Shown here piece by piece: positions 51,835 to 61,200 of a DNA stretch of 64,000 nucleotides (the first letter of the stretch is position 1; each line of letters begins with the position of its first letter). A program made the translations under genes and the position numbers. Source of the DNA: Rhodanobacter sp. LX-99 (GTDB lineage Bacteria > Pseudomonadota > Gammaproteobacteria > Xanthomonadales > Rhodanobacteraceae); the NCBI RefSeq assembly GCF_018599185.1, contig NZ_JAHFVL010000002.1, forward strand, positions 310,001-374,000. The letters are read 5' to 3'. The notes below the pieces were generated by a model, which was not told where the DNA came from, did no database searches, and saw only the letters and a list, made by a program, of their open reading frames with translations.

Positions 51835-51922
51835 CAAGGCATTGACGGAAAGCGTCGCGCTGCGTGGATGCGGCGCGCGCTTTTCTGTATGTTGGCGCCT
51901 TCCCATCGCAAAGGCGCGCCGC

Positions 51923-53320
51923 ATGACCGCATCGCTGGAACACCCGGACCATCTGAGGCGCAGCCTTTCCAACCGGCACCTGCAACTGATCGCCATCGGC
52001 GGCGCGATCGGCACCGGCCTGTTCATGGGCTCGGGCAAGACGATCAGCCTGGCCGGGCCGTCGATCCTGCTGGTCTACCTGATCATCGGCGTGATGCTGT
52101 TCTTCGTGATGCGGGCGATGGGCGAGCTGCTGCTGTCCAACCTCGAGTACAAATCCTTCATCGATTTCTCCACCGACCTGCTCGGGCCATGGGCCGGCTT
52201 CTTCTGCGGCTGGACCTACTGGTTCTGCTGGGTGATCACCGCGATCGCCGACGTGATCGCGATCGCTGCCTACGCGCAGTTCTGGTTTCCCGGGCTGGCG
52301 CCGTGGATTCCGGCGGTGCTGTGCGTGTTGCTGCTGCTCAGCCTGAACCTGGTGACGGTGAAACTGTTCGGCGAGCTGGAGTTCTGGTTCGCGCTGATCA
52401 AGATCATCGCGATCTGCGCGCTGATCGTGACGGGTTTCGCGCTGGTCGCCTGGGGCTTCACGTCGCCGACCGGGCACAAGGCTTCGCTGGCCAATCTCTG
52501 GAATGACGGGGGCGTGTTCCCGAAGGGGATGAGCGGTTTCTTCGCCGGCTTCCAGATCGCGGTGTTCGCCTTCGTCGGCATCGAGCTGGTCGGCACCACC
52601 GCCGCCGAGACGGCCGACCCGAAGCGCAACCTGCCCAAGGCGATCAATTCGATCCCGGTGCGCATCATCATTTTCTACGTGCTGGCCTTGGTCGCGATCA
52701 TGGTGGTGACGCCGTGGCGCCTGGTGGAACCGGGCAAGAGCCCGTTCGTGGAGCTGTTCGTGCTGGCCGGCATTCCGGCCGCGGCCAGCCTGATCAACTT
52801 CGTGGTGCTGACCTCGGCCACCTCCTCGGCCAACAGCGGCATCTTCTCCACCAGCCGCATGCTGTACGGCCTGGCCGAGGAGGAGCATGCGCCGAAGACG
52901 TTCGCGCGGCTGTCGCGGGCGGCGGTGCCGTCGCTGGGCCTGCTGTTCTCCTGCTTCTGCCTGCTGCTGGGCGCGGCGATGATCTACCTGATCCCCGACC
53001 TGATCACTGCGTTCACCCTGATCACCACGCTGTCCGCGGTGCTCTTCATGTTCGTGTGGTCGCTGATCCTGTTCGCCTACATCGCCTACCGGCGCCAGCG
53101 CCCGCAGCTGCACGAGGCGTCCATCTACAAGATGCCCGGCGGCGTGTTCATGTGCTGGGCCTGCCTGGCGTTCTTCGTGTTCGTGCTGGCGCTGCTGAGC
53201 CTGCAGCCGGATACCCGCGAGGCGCTGATCGCCAGCCCGGTGTGGTTCGTGCTGCTGGGCATCGGCTACCTGTGGAAGGGGCGCCGGCTGCGCCGCGCCG
53301 AGGCCCTGCCGGCGGAGTGA
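51923..53320 (+). CDS. cycA: D-serine/D-alanine/glycine permease CycA
   Basis: A 465-residue amino-acid/polyamine/organocation-family permease with twelve helices, nearly collinear with E. coli CycA (470 aa). Diagnostic segments are HLQLIAIGGAIGTGLFMGSG, MRAMGELLLSNLEYKSF, FAFVGIELVGTTAAET and SSANSGIFSTSRMLYGLAEE. It imports D-serine, D-alanine and glycine by proton symport, and in E. coli also admits D-cycloserine. ATG 51923 is used; the longer open frame back to 51842 lacks a binding site. It is monocistronic and convergent with the GST gene. Confidence 0.95.
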   Translation: MTASLEHPDHLRRSLSNRHLQLIAIGGAIGTGLFMGSGKTISLAGPSILLVYLIIGVMLFFVMRAMGELLLSNLEYKSFIDFSTDLLGPWAGFFCGWTYWFCWVITAIADVIAIAAYAQFWFPGLAPWIPAVLCVLLLLSLNLVTVKLFGELEFWFALIKIIAICALIVTGFALVAWGFTSPTGHKASLANLWNDGGVFPKGMSGFFAGFQIAVFAFVGIELVGTTAAETADPKRNLPKAINSIPVRIIIFYVLALVAIMVVTPWRLVEPGKSPFVELFVLAGIPAAASLINFVVLTSATSSANSGIFSTSRMLYGLAEEEHAPKTFARLSRAAVPSLGLLFSCFCLLLGAAMIYLIPDLITAFTLITTLSAVLFMFVWSLILFAYIAYRRQRPQLHEASIYKMPGGVFMCWACLAFFVFVLALLSLQPDTREALIASPVWFVLLGIGYLWKGRRLRRAEALPAE

Positions 53321-53333
53321 GGCGTCTTCGACG

Positions 53334-53993
53334 TCAGTCGCGGTCGGGTGCGCCGAGCGGAAAGTACGAACGGTAAGGCCGTGCTTCGTCGACCGCGCGC
53401 GCGAACGAGGGTCGCGCCAGCAGGCGTTGCCGGTAGGCCGTCACGTTGGTGCAGCTCGCCGGTATGCGATGGGTCCAGTCGGCGTAGAACAGCGCGGGCG
53501 CGGCGGCGCAGTCGGCGAGGCTGAAGTCGCCGCCGGTGGCCCAGGTGCGGCCGGCGAGCTTCCGGTCGAGCAAGGCGTAGGCGATGTCGAGCCTGGCGCG
53601 TGCTTCCTTCACGCCGTAGGGGTCGCGGTCGGCGGCGGGGCGCAGGCTGTCGAACACGATCTTCTGCTGCGGTGTCTGCACGTAGTTGTCGAAGAAGCGG
53701 TCCATCGTGCGCGCCTCGATCGCGGTGTCGGCGTCGGCAGGAATCAGCGGCGCGGTGCCGGGGTAATGCCGGTCGAGGTACTCGATGATGATGCTCGACT
53801 CCATCACCGTGCGCTCGCCGTCGCGCAGCAGGGGCATGCGCCGGATCGGCCACAGCGCGGTGAACTCGGCGTCGGTGGCCGTGTCGTCAGGCGTGAGCAG
53901 GCGCCATTCGAACGCAATGCCGTTCTCGTACAGCGCGATCAGCACCTTCTGGCAGTAGGAGGAGAACGGGTGGGCGTAGAGCTCAAGGGGCAT
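53334..53993 (-). CDS. glutathione S-transferase-family protein
   Basis: A 219-residue GST. The thioredoxin-like N-terminal domain has AHPFSSYCQKVLIALYENG (catalytic Ser/Cys region), the cis-Pro WPIRRMPLL and the glutathione-binding ESSIIIEYLD. The all-helical C-terminal domain carries TWATGGDFSLADCAAAPALFY. It probably conjugates glutathione to electrophiles or reduces peroxides in the cytoplasm. It is divergent from the small Cys-tailed protein at 54156. Confidence 0.92.
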   Translation of the reverse strand: MPLELYAHPFSSYCQKVLIALYENGIAFEWRLLTPDDTATDAEFTALWPIRRMPLLRDGERTVMESSIIIEYLDRHYPGTAPLIPADADTAIEARTMDRFFDNYVQTPQQKIVFDSLRPAADRDPYGVKEARARLDIAYALLDRKLAGRTWATGGDFSLADCAAAPALFYADWTHRIPASCTNVTAYRQRLLARPSFARAVDEARPYRSYFPLGAPDRD

Positions 53994-54155
53994 GGCGGAT
54001 CGCCTTTCGATGGAGGTTGTCCCTGCGACGAATGGCCGCCGACCGGATCGACATGGTCCGGCTCGTACTTGACCGGGGTCAAGGCGGTCGCTGGCGAGCC
54101 TGCCGAACATCGTGTCGACGGCATCAATGCGGTGCCCATGAAACGAGGAAATCCG

Positions 54156-54395
54156 ATGGAATTCCATATTGCCTTGACCGATGCCGCTCCCGATCCGGCC
54201 GTCGTGCAGGACGCCTTGTTCAATGTCGACCCCACCGCGGTGGCCGATCTGGACATGAGCGGGCTGGTGCTGCGCGTATCCGCCTCGGCGACGGCGGCGG
54301 ACCTGATCGAGGTGTTGCGCCAGGTCGGCTGGCCGGTGGCGCCGGAGCAGGTGGTGCAGCTGCCGTCGATCTGTTGCGGCGGCTGCGGCGGCTGA
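54156..54395 (+). CDS. small protein with C-terminal CCGGCGG tail
   Basis: A 79-residue protein. The sequence up to about residue 70 predicts a beta-alpha-beta-beta-alpha-beta plan resembling a heavy-metal-associated fold, but without the N-terminal CxxC. The end is SICCGGCGG, three cysteines in the final seven residues, a possible soft-metal or Fe-S site. A GAGGAAA box stands six bases before the ATG at 54156. I do not recognise a named family. Confidence 0.65.
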   Translation: MEFHIALTDAAPDPAVVQDALFNVDPTAVADLDMSGLVLRVSASATAADLIEVLRQVGWPVAPEQVVQLPSICCGGCGG

Positions 54396-54491
54396 CGCGG
54401 CATCGACCGACGGTTCCCCCGGCCGGCGTCGGCGCGGGCCGGTGCCGCGCCCGCTGCCTGCCGGCGATCATCCCCCTGGAGCGTTTTGTTC

Positions 54492-55715
54492 ATGTCGTTC
54501 GATATCGTGGTCATCGGAGCCGGCCCGGCCGGACTGTGTTTCGCCCGTTCCCTGGCCGGCAGCGGCCTGCGCATCGCGCTGGTGGAGCGGCAGGAAGAGG
54601 CGGCGCTGATCGCGCCGGCCGACGACGGCCGCGAGATCGCGATCACCCACCACTCGCAGCGCCTGCTGCGCGAGCTGGGCCTGTGGGCGCGCCTGCACCA
54701 AGAGGAGATCGGCACCTTGCGCGATGCGATGGTGCTCGACGGCGACGACCGCGACGGCCTGATGTTCCGCCACGATGAGGCCGGCAGGGAGCAACTGGGC
54801 TGGCTGCTGTCCAACCATGCGATCCGCCGCGCCGCGTACGAAGAGGTGATGACGCTGCCCGAGGTCGAGCGCATCACCGGCGCGCGGGTCGGCGCGGTGC
54901 GTACCGGCGCCGGCGGCGCCGAGGTCGGCCTCGACAACGGCGACACGCTGCGCGCGCAGCTCGTGGTGGCGGCAGACAGCCGCTTCTCCGACACCCGCCG
55001 GTCCATGGGCATCGGCGCGGAGATGCGCGACTTCGGCAAGACCATGCTGGTGCTGCGCATGCGCCACCAGGTGCCGCACGGGCAGGTGGCGTGGGAGTGG
55101 TTCGGCCACGGCCAGACCCTGGCCCTGCTGCCGTTGCACGATCCGCATACGTCTTCGGTGGTGCTGACCCTGGCTCCGCCGGCGATGCGCGAGCTGCTGG
55201 CGCTGGACGACGCCGCGCTTGAGGCGGCGATGGCCGAACGCTTCGGGCACCGGCTGGGCACGATGACCGTGGCCGGCCCGCGCTGCACCTATCCGCTGGT
55301 GGGCGTGTACGCGAAGCGCTTCGTGGCCGAACGCTTCGCGCTGATCGGCGACGCCGCAGTGGGCATGCACCCGGTCACCGCGCACGGCTTCAATTTCGGC
55401 CTGCTCGGGCAGGATCTGCTGGCGCGCGAACTGCGCGCCGCGCGGGCCGCCGGCCAGTCCATCGCCGCGCCTGCGCTGCTGGCGCGCTACGAACGCCGAC
55501 TGCGGCTGGCCACGCGGCCGTTGTACCTGGCCACCAACCTGCTGGCCGGCCTGTACACCGACGACCGCGGCCCGGCGCGGGTGTTGCGCAAGCTGGCACT
55601 GGGCGCGGGTGCGCGGCTGGGGCCGTTCAGGCGGCTGGTGATGTCGGGCCTCACCGCCGAACATGGCGGCATGCCGGCACCGCTGCGGCGGCTGCGTCCG
55701 CGCATCCCGGCCTGA
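54492..55715 (+). CDS. UbiH/UbiF/Coq6-family flavin hydroxylase, UbiM candidate
   Basis: A 407-residue FAD monooxygenase of the UbiH/UbiF/VisC group. It has the dinucleotide fold VVIGAGPAGLCFARSLAGSG (7-26), the VVAADSRFSDTRR middle segment and the second FAD motif FALIGDAAVGMHPVTAHGFNFGL. In ubiquinone synthesis these enzymes hydroxylate the ring at C1, C5 or C6; the sequence and lone position suggest the UbiM class (C5 hydroxylase that can replace UbiF/Coq7), but the regioselectivity is not certain from sequence. The ATG at 54492 follows a weak GGAG. It is not next to other ubi genes. Confidence 0.82.
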   Translation: MSFDIVVIGAGPAGLCFARSLAGSGLRIALVERQEEAALIAPADDGREIAITHHSQRLLRELGLWARLHQEEIGTLRDAMVLDGDDRDGLMFRHDEAGREQLGWLLSNHAIRRAAYEEVMTLPEVERITGARVGAVRTGAGGAEVGLDNGDTLRAQLVVAADSRFSDTRRSMGIGAEMRDFGKTMLVLRMRHQVPHGQVAWEWFGHGQTLALLPLHDPHTSSVVLTLAPPAMRELLALDDAALEAAMAERFGHRLGTMTVAGPRCTYPLVGVYAKRFVAERFALIGDAAVGMHPVTAHGFNFGLLGQDLLARELRAARAAGQSIAAPALLARYERRLRLATRPLYLATNLLAGLYTDDRGPARVLRKLALGAGARLGPFRRLVMSGLTAEHGGMPAPLRRLRPRIPA

Positions 55716-55739
55716 CTGAGCCGGGAGTGCAGCAGTCCA

Positions 55740-55761
55740 CGCTCCGGCCTTCGCCGGAGCG
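55740..55761. terminator. hairpin between convergent genes
   Basis: A perfect nine-base stem CGCTCCGGC / GCCGGAGCG closes a CTTC loop, 24 bases after the hydroxylase stop. There is no T-tract, so it may be a rho-independent terminator of weak type or a transcript-end stabiliser for both convergent genes. Confidence 0.5.
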
Positions 55762-55768
55762 CCGCCGG

Positions 55769-56176
55769 TCAGGGCGCGAGGCTGGAGGCGATGCGCACCT
55801 CGCCGGTCAGCACCTTGTGGATCGGGCACTTGTTGGCGATCTGCAGCAGGCGTTCGCGCTGCTCGTCGCTCAGCTCGCCTTGCAGGGTGATCACGCGGGT
55901 GATGTCGTTGCCCGACCCGGGTGCGCCGTCGGGGTTGAATTTGAGTTCGACGTCGACGTGCTGCAGCGGCCAGCCCTTGCGCGCCGCGTACATCTGCAGG
56001 GTGATCGCGGTGCACGCGCCCAGCGCGGAAAGCAGCAGCCGGTGCGGCGCCGGGCCGGTGTTGGCGCCACCTTCGTCGACCGGCTCGTCGGCGCGCCAGG
56101 TGTTGCCCTGGTCGTCGGTGAAATCGACCGCGTACGGCGCGCTGCCGGTGCTGGCGCGGACGGAGGGTGTACTCAT
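55769..56176 (-). CDS. OsmC-family peroxiredoxin-like protein
   Basis: A 135-residue OsmC/Ohr-family protein. The two redox cysteines lie in [18 protein letters not shown] and NKCPIHKVL, the normal OsmC positions, so it should reduce organic hydroperoxides using a lipoylated or thiol partner. [14 protein letters not shown] is the linking strand. Gene order places it 23 bases after the acyl-CoA dehydrogenase on the same strand, suggesting that hydroperoxide repair is made along with beta-oxidation. Confidence 0.9.
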   Translation of the reverse strand: MSTPSVRASTGSAPYAVDFTDDQGNTWRADEPVDEGGANTGPAPHRLLLSALGACTAITLQMYAARKGWPLQHVDVELKFNPDGAPGSGNDITRVITLQGELSDEQRERLLQIANKCPIHKVLTGEVRIASSLAP

Positions 56177-56199
56177 GGAAGATTCTCCTTGGGCGGGTT

Positions 56200-57969
56200 T
56201 CAGATCACGTCCCACATGTAGCCGTCGTGCGCGAGCACCGCGCCGGCCAACTGCTCGATCGCCTCGTCCTCGTTGCGCTCCAGGCCGCGCACGTTGCGCG
56301 CCATGCGCCGGCGCGCCTGCTTCGCGAAGATCTCGGCGATGCGGATCGCCTCGTCGGCGGCCGGGTGCGATTGCCTTGCCAGGCTGTCGGCGCGCGAGAG
56401 CACGCACAGGCCCACGAACAGGTCGATCGCGATGTCGGCCAGGCGCTTCTGTGCGTGTTGCTGGTCGGCCACCTGTTTGCCGTAGCGGCGCAGCAGCGCG
56501 TCGGAGGACTTGGACAGTTCCACCGTGTACTTCTCGTAGGTGGCGGCGACCTTGCGCAGCCGCGGCGACAGCTCGTGCGCGATGCGGTCGATGCCGTAGC
56601 CGGTGGCCTCGCGCATGCGCCGGCCGGTGTAGCTGCCGAGCACGCCGAAGCCCTTGATCGGGTCGTTGAAGATGTCGCCCACGGCGGCCTTCAGCTCGCT
56701 CAGGCCCGCGCCCACGCCCTTCAGGCCGGACAGCGCGACGTACAGGCGCAGGATCTCGTTGGTGCCCTCGAAGATCGACAGGATGCGCGTGTCGCGGGTG
56801 ACCTGCTCGTACGGGAACTCGCGCATGAAGCCGTTGCCGGCGGCGATCTGCAGCGCCTCGTAGGAGGCGCGCTGCACCGCCTCGCTGGCGAACACCTTGC
56901 TCATCGCCGCTTCGACCGAGTAGTCGCTGCCGCCGCCGTCGATCAGGTGCGCGACCATCCACACCGCGCTTTCGGCGGCGAAACAGTCCACCGCCATCTG
57001 CGCGATCTTCTCGCGCACCAGGCCGAACTCGGCGATCGGCTGGCCGAACTGCTTGCGCTCCTTCGCCTGCGCGCTGGCAAGGCGGATCAGCGAGCGCATG
57101 CCGCCGACCGCGCCGCCGCCGAGGCCGGTGCGGCCCGAGTTCAGGATGCTCATCGCTACCTTGAAGCCCTTGCCGACCGGGCCGAGCACGTTTTCCGGCG
57201 GCACCCGCACGTCGGCGAACGCGACCGTGGTGGTGGACGAGGCGCGGATGCCCATCTTGTCTTCGTGCGGACCGTGGCTGACGCCGGGCCACGCCGCCTC
57301 GACGAGGAATGCGGTGATCTTGCCCTCGGGCGTGTCGGTGCGCGCGAACACGGTGTAGAAATCGGCGATGCCGCCATTGGTGATCCAGATCTTCTCGCCG
57401 CTCAGCGTCCAGCTGCCGTCGTCGTTGCGTGTCGCCTTGGTGCGGATCGAGGCGGCGTCGGAGCCGGCGCCGGATTCGGTGAGGCAGAACGCGGCGATCA
57501 TCTCGCCGGTGGCCAGTTTCGGCAGGTAGCGCTGCTTCTGCGCGTCGGTGCCGAACAGCAGCAGGCCCTTCATGCCGATCGAGCTGTGTGCGCCGATGGT
57601 CAGCGAGACCGAACTGTCGTGGCTGCTGGTCTGGCCCAGCACGCGCGCATAGGCGCCGTTGGACAGTTCCAGTCCGCCGAATTGTTCGGGGATGATCAAG
57701 CCGAACAGGCCCATGTCGCGCAGCGCCTGGATGAACTCGGCCGGCTGCTCGGCATCGCGGTCGTACTGCTTCAGCTCGGCGCCCTTGTCGGCCAGGAACT
57801 GGTCGATCGCGTCGGTCATCGCACCCAGCATTTCCTTGTCGCGCGCGCGGATTTCTGGATAGGGGAACAGGTTCTCTTCCAGGATGTTGCCCAGGAACAG
57901 CTGCTTGGCGACGCTGTCGTCGCTGCGCAAGGCAGTGTTGTCGGATGTGACGGGCGGGGCGGTACTCAC
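56200..57969 (-). CDS. acyl-CoA dehydrogenase (VLCAD/ACAD9-like)
   Basis: A 589-residue acyl-CoA dehydrogenase with an extra C-terminal helical domain (about 425-589) like the very-long-chain enzymes. Core signatures are [16 protein letters not shown], the FAD loop WITNGG and the C-terminal [11 protein letters not shown] with the catalytic Glu in that helix. It oxidises acyl-CoA to trans-2-enoyl-CoA using FAD and passes electrons to ETF. The GTG at 57969 is preferred because AGGAG lies eight bases upstream; the open frame to 58140 has no family resemblance. Confidence 0.92.
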   Translation of the reverse strand: MSTAPPVTSDNTALRSDDSVAKQLFLGNILEENLFPYPEIRARDKEMLGAMTDAIDQFLADKGAELKQYDRDAEQPAEFIQALRDMGLFGLIIPEQFGGLELSNGAYARVLGQTSSHDSSVSLTIGAHSSIGMKGLLLFGTDAQKQRYLPKLATGEMIAAFCLTESGAGSDAASIRTKATRNDDGSWTLSGEKIWITNGGIADFYTVFARTDTPEGKITAFLVEAAWPGVSHGPHEDKMGIRASSTTTVAFADVRVPPENVLGPVGKGFKVAMSILNSGRTGLGGGAVGGMRSLIRLASAQAKERKQFGQPIAEFGLVREKIAQMAVDCFAAESAVWMVAHLIDGGGSDYSVEAAMSKVFASEAVQRASYEALQIAAGNGFMREFPYEQVTRDTRILSIFEGTNEILRLYVALSGLKGVGAGLSELKAAVGDIFNDPIKGFGVLGSYTGRRMREATGYGIDRIAHELSPRLRKVAATYEKYTVELSKSSDALLRRYGKQVADQQHAQKRLADIAIDLFVGLCVLSRADSLARQSHPAADEAIRIAEIFAKQARRRMARNVRGLERNEDEAIEQLAGAVLAHDGYMWDVI

Positions 57970-58230
57970 GACGCGTTCTCCTGGGCGAAGGTGGATGACG
58001 CATTCTGGCACTTCCGCCGCGGCCGGCCATGCCGCGAATCGACGCAGCCTGCGCACGGCGCCGCTTCGGTTATGCTCATTGTGTACTGCGCGGGCGAAAG
58101 CGTACCGGGATTGCTTGAAACTCCAGCCCAGCGAACCCACGTCGTTGGGCGAACTGGGCTATATCGAGGACCTGCGGTCCAGGTCGCATTGATCGCCCGG
58201 AGTCACATCGAAGTTTCCCGGAGGTATGCC

Positions 58231-58497
58231 ATGGCAACCGGTTGGGCAGGCGACGGCGCCGTGCAGGACCAGATCGACGCCACGGTCAACGACGCGGTGC
58301 AGCGGGCGCGCCAGCAGTTGCGCAAAGGCCCGGGCCTGACCCGCTGCGAGGAATGCGATGCGCCGATTCCCGCGGCGCGGCGCAAAGCCGTGCCCGGCGT
58401 GCGTCTGTGCGTGGCCTGCCAGGAAGCGCAGGACGCGGAGCAGCGCAGTGCCAGCCTGTACAACCGCCGCGGCAGCAAGGACAGCCAGCTGCGCTAG
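58231..58497 (+). CDS. ybiI: DksA/TraR-type zinc-finger protein YbiI
   Basis: An 88-residue member of the TraR/DksA family. The C4 finger is CEECDAPIPAARRKAVPGVRLCVAC, and the end YNRRGSKDSQLR is the YbiI signature. It probably binds the secondary channel of RNA polymerase and modulates transcription. A CGGAGG box is seven bases before the ATG at 58231; the long frame that runs back to 56167 is only the antisense of the acyl-CoA dehydrogenase. Confidence 0.92.
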   Translation: MATGWAGDGAVQDQIDATVNDAVQRARQQLRKGPGLTRCEECDAPIPAARRKAVPGVRLCVACQEAQDAEQRSASLYNRRGSKDSQLR

Positions 58498-58630
58498 CGA
58501 TCATCCGGTCTTGCCTGCTGCAGCGTCTAGACGTCGATCTTCTTCGTCTGCATCGGCGCCGCGATGATGCATCGCGCCTTTTCGGGATCGGGACCGGTCA
58601 GCAACGCGAGCGTGCAGGGGGCGAGTACTT

Positions 58631-59374
58631 GTGTGCCCCGTCGACAAGCGGCAAGCTCGGACCCCATCGGCCGGGCCGGCTCGGGTATCGAGGGCAGCCG
58701 GCAACCGGTCACTGGAGGCACAGCTCATTCCCATCTCACCGAACTCATCCGAGCTTGCCGCCGGCATCAACTATTTTTTTGCGTTGCTGCCGGATGCCCC
58801 GGCACGCGCCGCGATCGCCGGCGTGGGCGAGCGTTTTCGCAAGTCGCATCGGGTCGGCGGGTCGCCGGTCGGCATCGACAGCCTGCACCTGACGCTGTGC
58901 CCGATGGGCAAGCCCGAACGGTTGCGGCAGCCGCTGGAGGAGGCGTTGCTGGCCGCCGCCGGTGAAGTGCGCGCGCAGGGATTCATGGCGGCGCTGGACT
59001 CGGCGATGCGCTTCAGCGCCAGGGACGGCCGGTTTCCGTTCGTGCTGTGTGCGGACGCCGCCACCACCGAGGCGGCGTTGGCCCTGCGCAAGGCGATTGC
59101 CGCGGCGCAGGCTCGCGTGGGCCTGCAGGTCAACGGGGTCTCCAGTTTCCTGCCGCACGTCACCATACTGCATGGCCATGCGGTCGACGCGATCGAGGAA
59201 TCCATCGCGACGATTCGCTGGTGGGTGTCCGAATTCGCGCTGATCCGCAGTTTCTTCGGCGAGTCCAGGTACGAGGCGATCGGCCGCTGGCCGCTGGCGG
59301 CGCCATTCGTGCCCGAGCCGGTCGACATGCTGGCGGAGATGGCGAGCTTGCCGGACCTGCCCGACGAGGCATGA
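58631..59374 (+). CDS. thpR: 2'-5' RNA ligase / RNA 2',3'-cyclic phosphodiesterase
   Basis: A protein of the LigT/2H phosphoesterase superfamily. The two HxT motifs are HLTLCP and HVTIL, separated by about 90 residues as in ThpR. The enzyme opens 2',3'-cyclic phosphates and can join 2'-5' RNA ends. The catalytic domain begins near INYFFALLPD, about residue 46 of the longest frame. The start is uncertain: the GTG at 58631 has no binding site, whereas a GGAGG box stands eight bases before an ATT at 58727, and no other ATG/GTG/TTG lies between it and the domain. The 3' end at 59374 is firm. Confidence 0.8.
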   Translation: MCPVDKRQARTPSAGPARVSRAAGNRSLEAQLIPISPNSSELAAGINYFFALLPDAPARAAIAGVGERFRKSHRVGGSPVGIDSLHLTLCPMGKPERLRQPLEEALLAAAGEVRAQGFMAALDSAMRFSARDGRFPFVLCADAATTEAALALRKAIAAAQARVGLQVNGVSSFLPHVTILHGHAVDAIEESIATIRWWVSEFALIRSFFGESRYEAIGRWPLAAPFVPEPVDMLAEMASLPDLPDEA

Positions 59375-59392
59375 CCCGCGCGGCTCGCGCTG

Positions 59393-60463
59393 TCAGATCG
59401 GCGGTTCGGCGTTCGCCGCCGGTACCTGCCGGCGCCGTTGGCGTGCCAGGCTGTGTTCGCGGTGGGCGATGTACAGGCTGGCGCCGATGATGATGGCCGC
59501 GCCCGCCACGGTATGGCGATCCACGCCTTCGCCGAAGATCCACCAGGCCAGCACCGCCACGATCAGCAGTTGCAGGTAACTGAAGGGCGCCAGCAGCGAG
59601 GCATCGGCCAGCCGCAGCGCGCGCGTCCAGCAGTAGTGCCCGCCGGTGCCGAGCGCGCCGGACAGCACCAGCCACGGCCAGATGCCGGCGTGCGGCCATT
59701 GCCATACGGCCAGTGCGGCGGGCAGCGACAGCGGCACCCACAGCAAGGTGGTCAGCAGCACGATGCGGTCGGCCGGTTCGCTGCCGGTCAGCGACTTGAT
59801 GCTGATCGTCACCGCACCGGTCAATCCCGCCGCCAGCAGGGCGACCAGGCTGCCGGCGGTGAACGCGTCACTGCCGGGCCGCACGATCACCAGCACGCCG
59901 ATGAAGCCGGCGACCACCGCGCTCCAGCGTCGCATGCGCACGATCTCGCCGAGGAACAGCACCGCGCCGATCGTGACGAACAGCGGCGAGGAGTACGACA
60001 GCGCCACCGCCTCGGCCAGCGGCAGGTTCACGATGGCCCAGAAGCCGGCCAGCATGCCGCCCATGCCGAGCACGCAGCGCATCACGTAGAAGCCGAAGCG
60101 TGGCGTGTGCAGCAACTGCCAGCCGTGCACGTGCAGCAGCGGCAGCGCGAACAGCGCACCGAACGTGCTGCGGAAGAAGGTGATCTGGAACGGATGCAGC
60201 TGGGCCGAGGCGAAGCGGATGGTTACCGCCATCAACGCAAAGAGGCTGGCGCTGCCCAGCATCAGCAGCACGGCACGCAGCGGCAGCGGCGTGGGGAAAG
60301 GCGGCGATGCGGGGGTCGAATCCAGGTCCGTGCCGTGGGATAGCCAAGCAGGCGCGCATGGTAGCCCAACTTGCGCATCGGCTTTCGTGCGGCAAGCGCC
60401 ACGGCACTTGTGCCGTTGGCGTGGAACCTCAACGCGCGGTCGGCGCGGCGGCGTCTGATCCAT
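59393..60463 (-). CDS. EamA/DMT-family ten-helix transporter
   Basis: A protein with two EamA repeats (drug/metabolite transporter superfamily) and about ten membrane helices. LMLGSASLFALMAVTIRFAS starts repeat 1 and LLAAGLTGAVTISIKSLTG starts repeat 2; AEAVALSYSSPLFVTIGAVLFLGE is the typical helix. It exports metabolites or amino acids. The ATG at 60463 gives an unusual 60-residue, Arg-rich N-terminus and overlaps the preceding gene by 35 bases; any later ATG falls in the first helix, so the true start may be a rare codon near 60310. It follows the CX5R phosphatase gene in one operon. Confidence 0.8.
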   Translation of the reverse strand: MDQTPPRRPRVEVPRQRHKCRGACRTKADAQVGLPCAPAWLSHGTDLDSTPASPPFPTPLPLRAVLLMLGSASLFALMAVTIRFASAQLHPFQITFFRSTFGALFALPLLHVHGWQLLHTPRFGFYVMRCVLGMGGMLAGFWAIVNLPLAEAVALSYSSPLFVTIGAVLFLGEIVRMRRWSAVVAGFIGVLVIVRPGSDAFTAGSLVALLAAGLTGAVTISIKSLTGSEPADRIVLLTTLLWVPLSLPAALAVWQWPHAGIWPWLVLSGALGTGGHYCWTRALRLADASLLAPFSYLQLLIVAVLAWWIFGEGVDRHTVAGAAIIIGASLYIAHREHSLARQRRRQVPAANAEPPI

Positions 60464-60983
60464 CGCCCGCCCACGCCTGCAGCCGTTCGCGCACGGCCGG
60501 CTCCAGGCTCTTCAGTCCCCAGCGGCGACCTTCGGCCAGCGCCGCTTCGCTCGACCGGCCGTCGATCAGCGCGGCGCGCAAGGCGATCATCGCGCCCACC
60601 CGGTTGCTGCTGGCGCAATGCACCAGGGTCAGCTGGTCGCCGACGTCGCGCAGCAGGCGGTCGAACTGCGCGACCCTGGCACGGGTCAGGTCGCCGGCGC
60701 CGCGAATCGGCAGGTTGCGGTAGCCGATGCCGGCTGCGCGCACGGCGGCTGCTTCGTCGAAACCGGGCGTCTCGCTGTCCAGGCTGAGATCGATCACCTG
60801 CCGGATGCCGGCGCGCTCCAGTGTGGCGATGTCGCCCGCCTGCAGTCGCCCGGACGCCACGCGATGCGGCGCCGGGAACGCGACATGGGGAAGTCCGGCC
60901 ATGGCGGCTTCCTCCGGCGCAGCGGCCGTCGCGGCGCCGGCGGTCATGGCGAGTACCAGCGAAAACAGTAGCGAACGGAGCAT
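60429..60983 (-). CDS. exported protein-tyrosine/dual-specificity phosphatase-like protein
   Basis: A 184-residue exported protein (leader about 1-20). The active-site loop is HCASSNRVG, a CX5R phosphatase signature, preceded by VIDLSLDSETPGFDEAAAVRAAGIGYRNLPI, the typical fold of the DSP-like and beta-lactamase-hydrolase-like groups. The usual second Gly-Arg pattern of PTPs (HCxxGxxR) is changed to HCASSNRV, so the substrate may not be phosphotyrosine. It begins an operon with the EamA gene. Periplasmic dephosphorylation or sulfur-transfer chemistry are both possible. Confidence 0.78.
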   Translation of the reverse strand: MLRSLLFSLVLAMTAGAATAAAPEEAAMAGLPHVAFPAPHRVASGRLQAGDIATLERAGIRQVIDLSLDSETPGFDEAAAVRAAGIGYRNLPIRGAGDLTRARVAQFDRLLRDVGDQLTLVHCASSNRVGAMIALRAALIDGRSSEAALAEGRRWGLKSLEPAVRERLQAWAGDGSDAAAPTAR

Positions 60984-61075
60984 GTCGGATACCTCGTTTC
61001 GGGAACGGACACGATAGCCGAAGCGGGCCGGGCGATTGTTGCAGGTGCGTGCGGGGCTATCCGTCGAATCGATAG

Positions 61076-61087
61076 GACAACGTTGTC
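61076..61087. promoter_or_regulatory. palindromic LacI-type operator, copy 1
   Basis: A perfect 12-base palindrome GACAACGTTGTC, flanked by CAT on the right. The central AACGTT and the even, CG-centred symmetry are typical of LacI-family operators. It matches the copy at 61201-61212 exactly, extended to GACAACGTTGTCAT. Confidence 0.6.
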
Positions 61088-61200
61088 ATCAATACCCTAC
61101 CCGATACCGCGTCGCAGCATGCATTGCACGGTCACTATTCGCGTCATATTTCAACGATAGACTTGCGTGCCAGCCGTCACAGTTTGGAAAAAGGCTTATA

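Noticed and set aside
56167..58230. Plus-strand frame of about 690 codons opposite the acyl-CoA dehydrogenase, ending in the YbiI sequence
   Set aside because: The protein-like part begins only at 58231, where a GGAGG box and the YbiI N-terminus occur; the upstream part is antisense to clear acyl-CoA dehydrogenase motifs.
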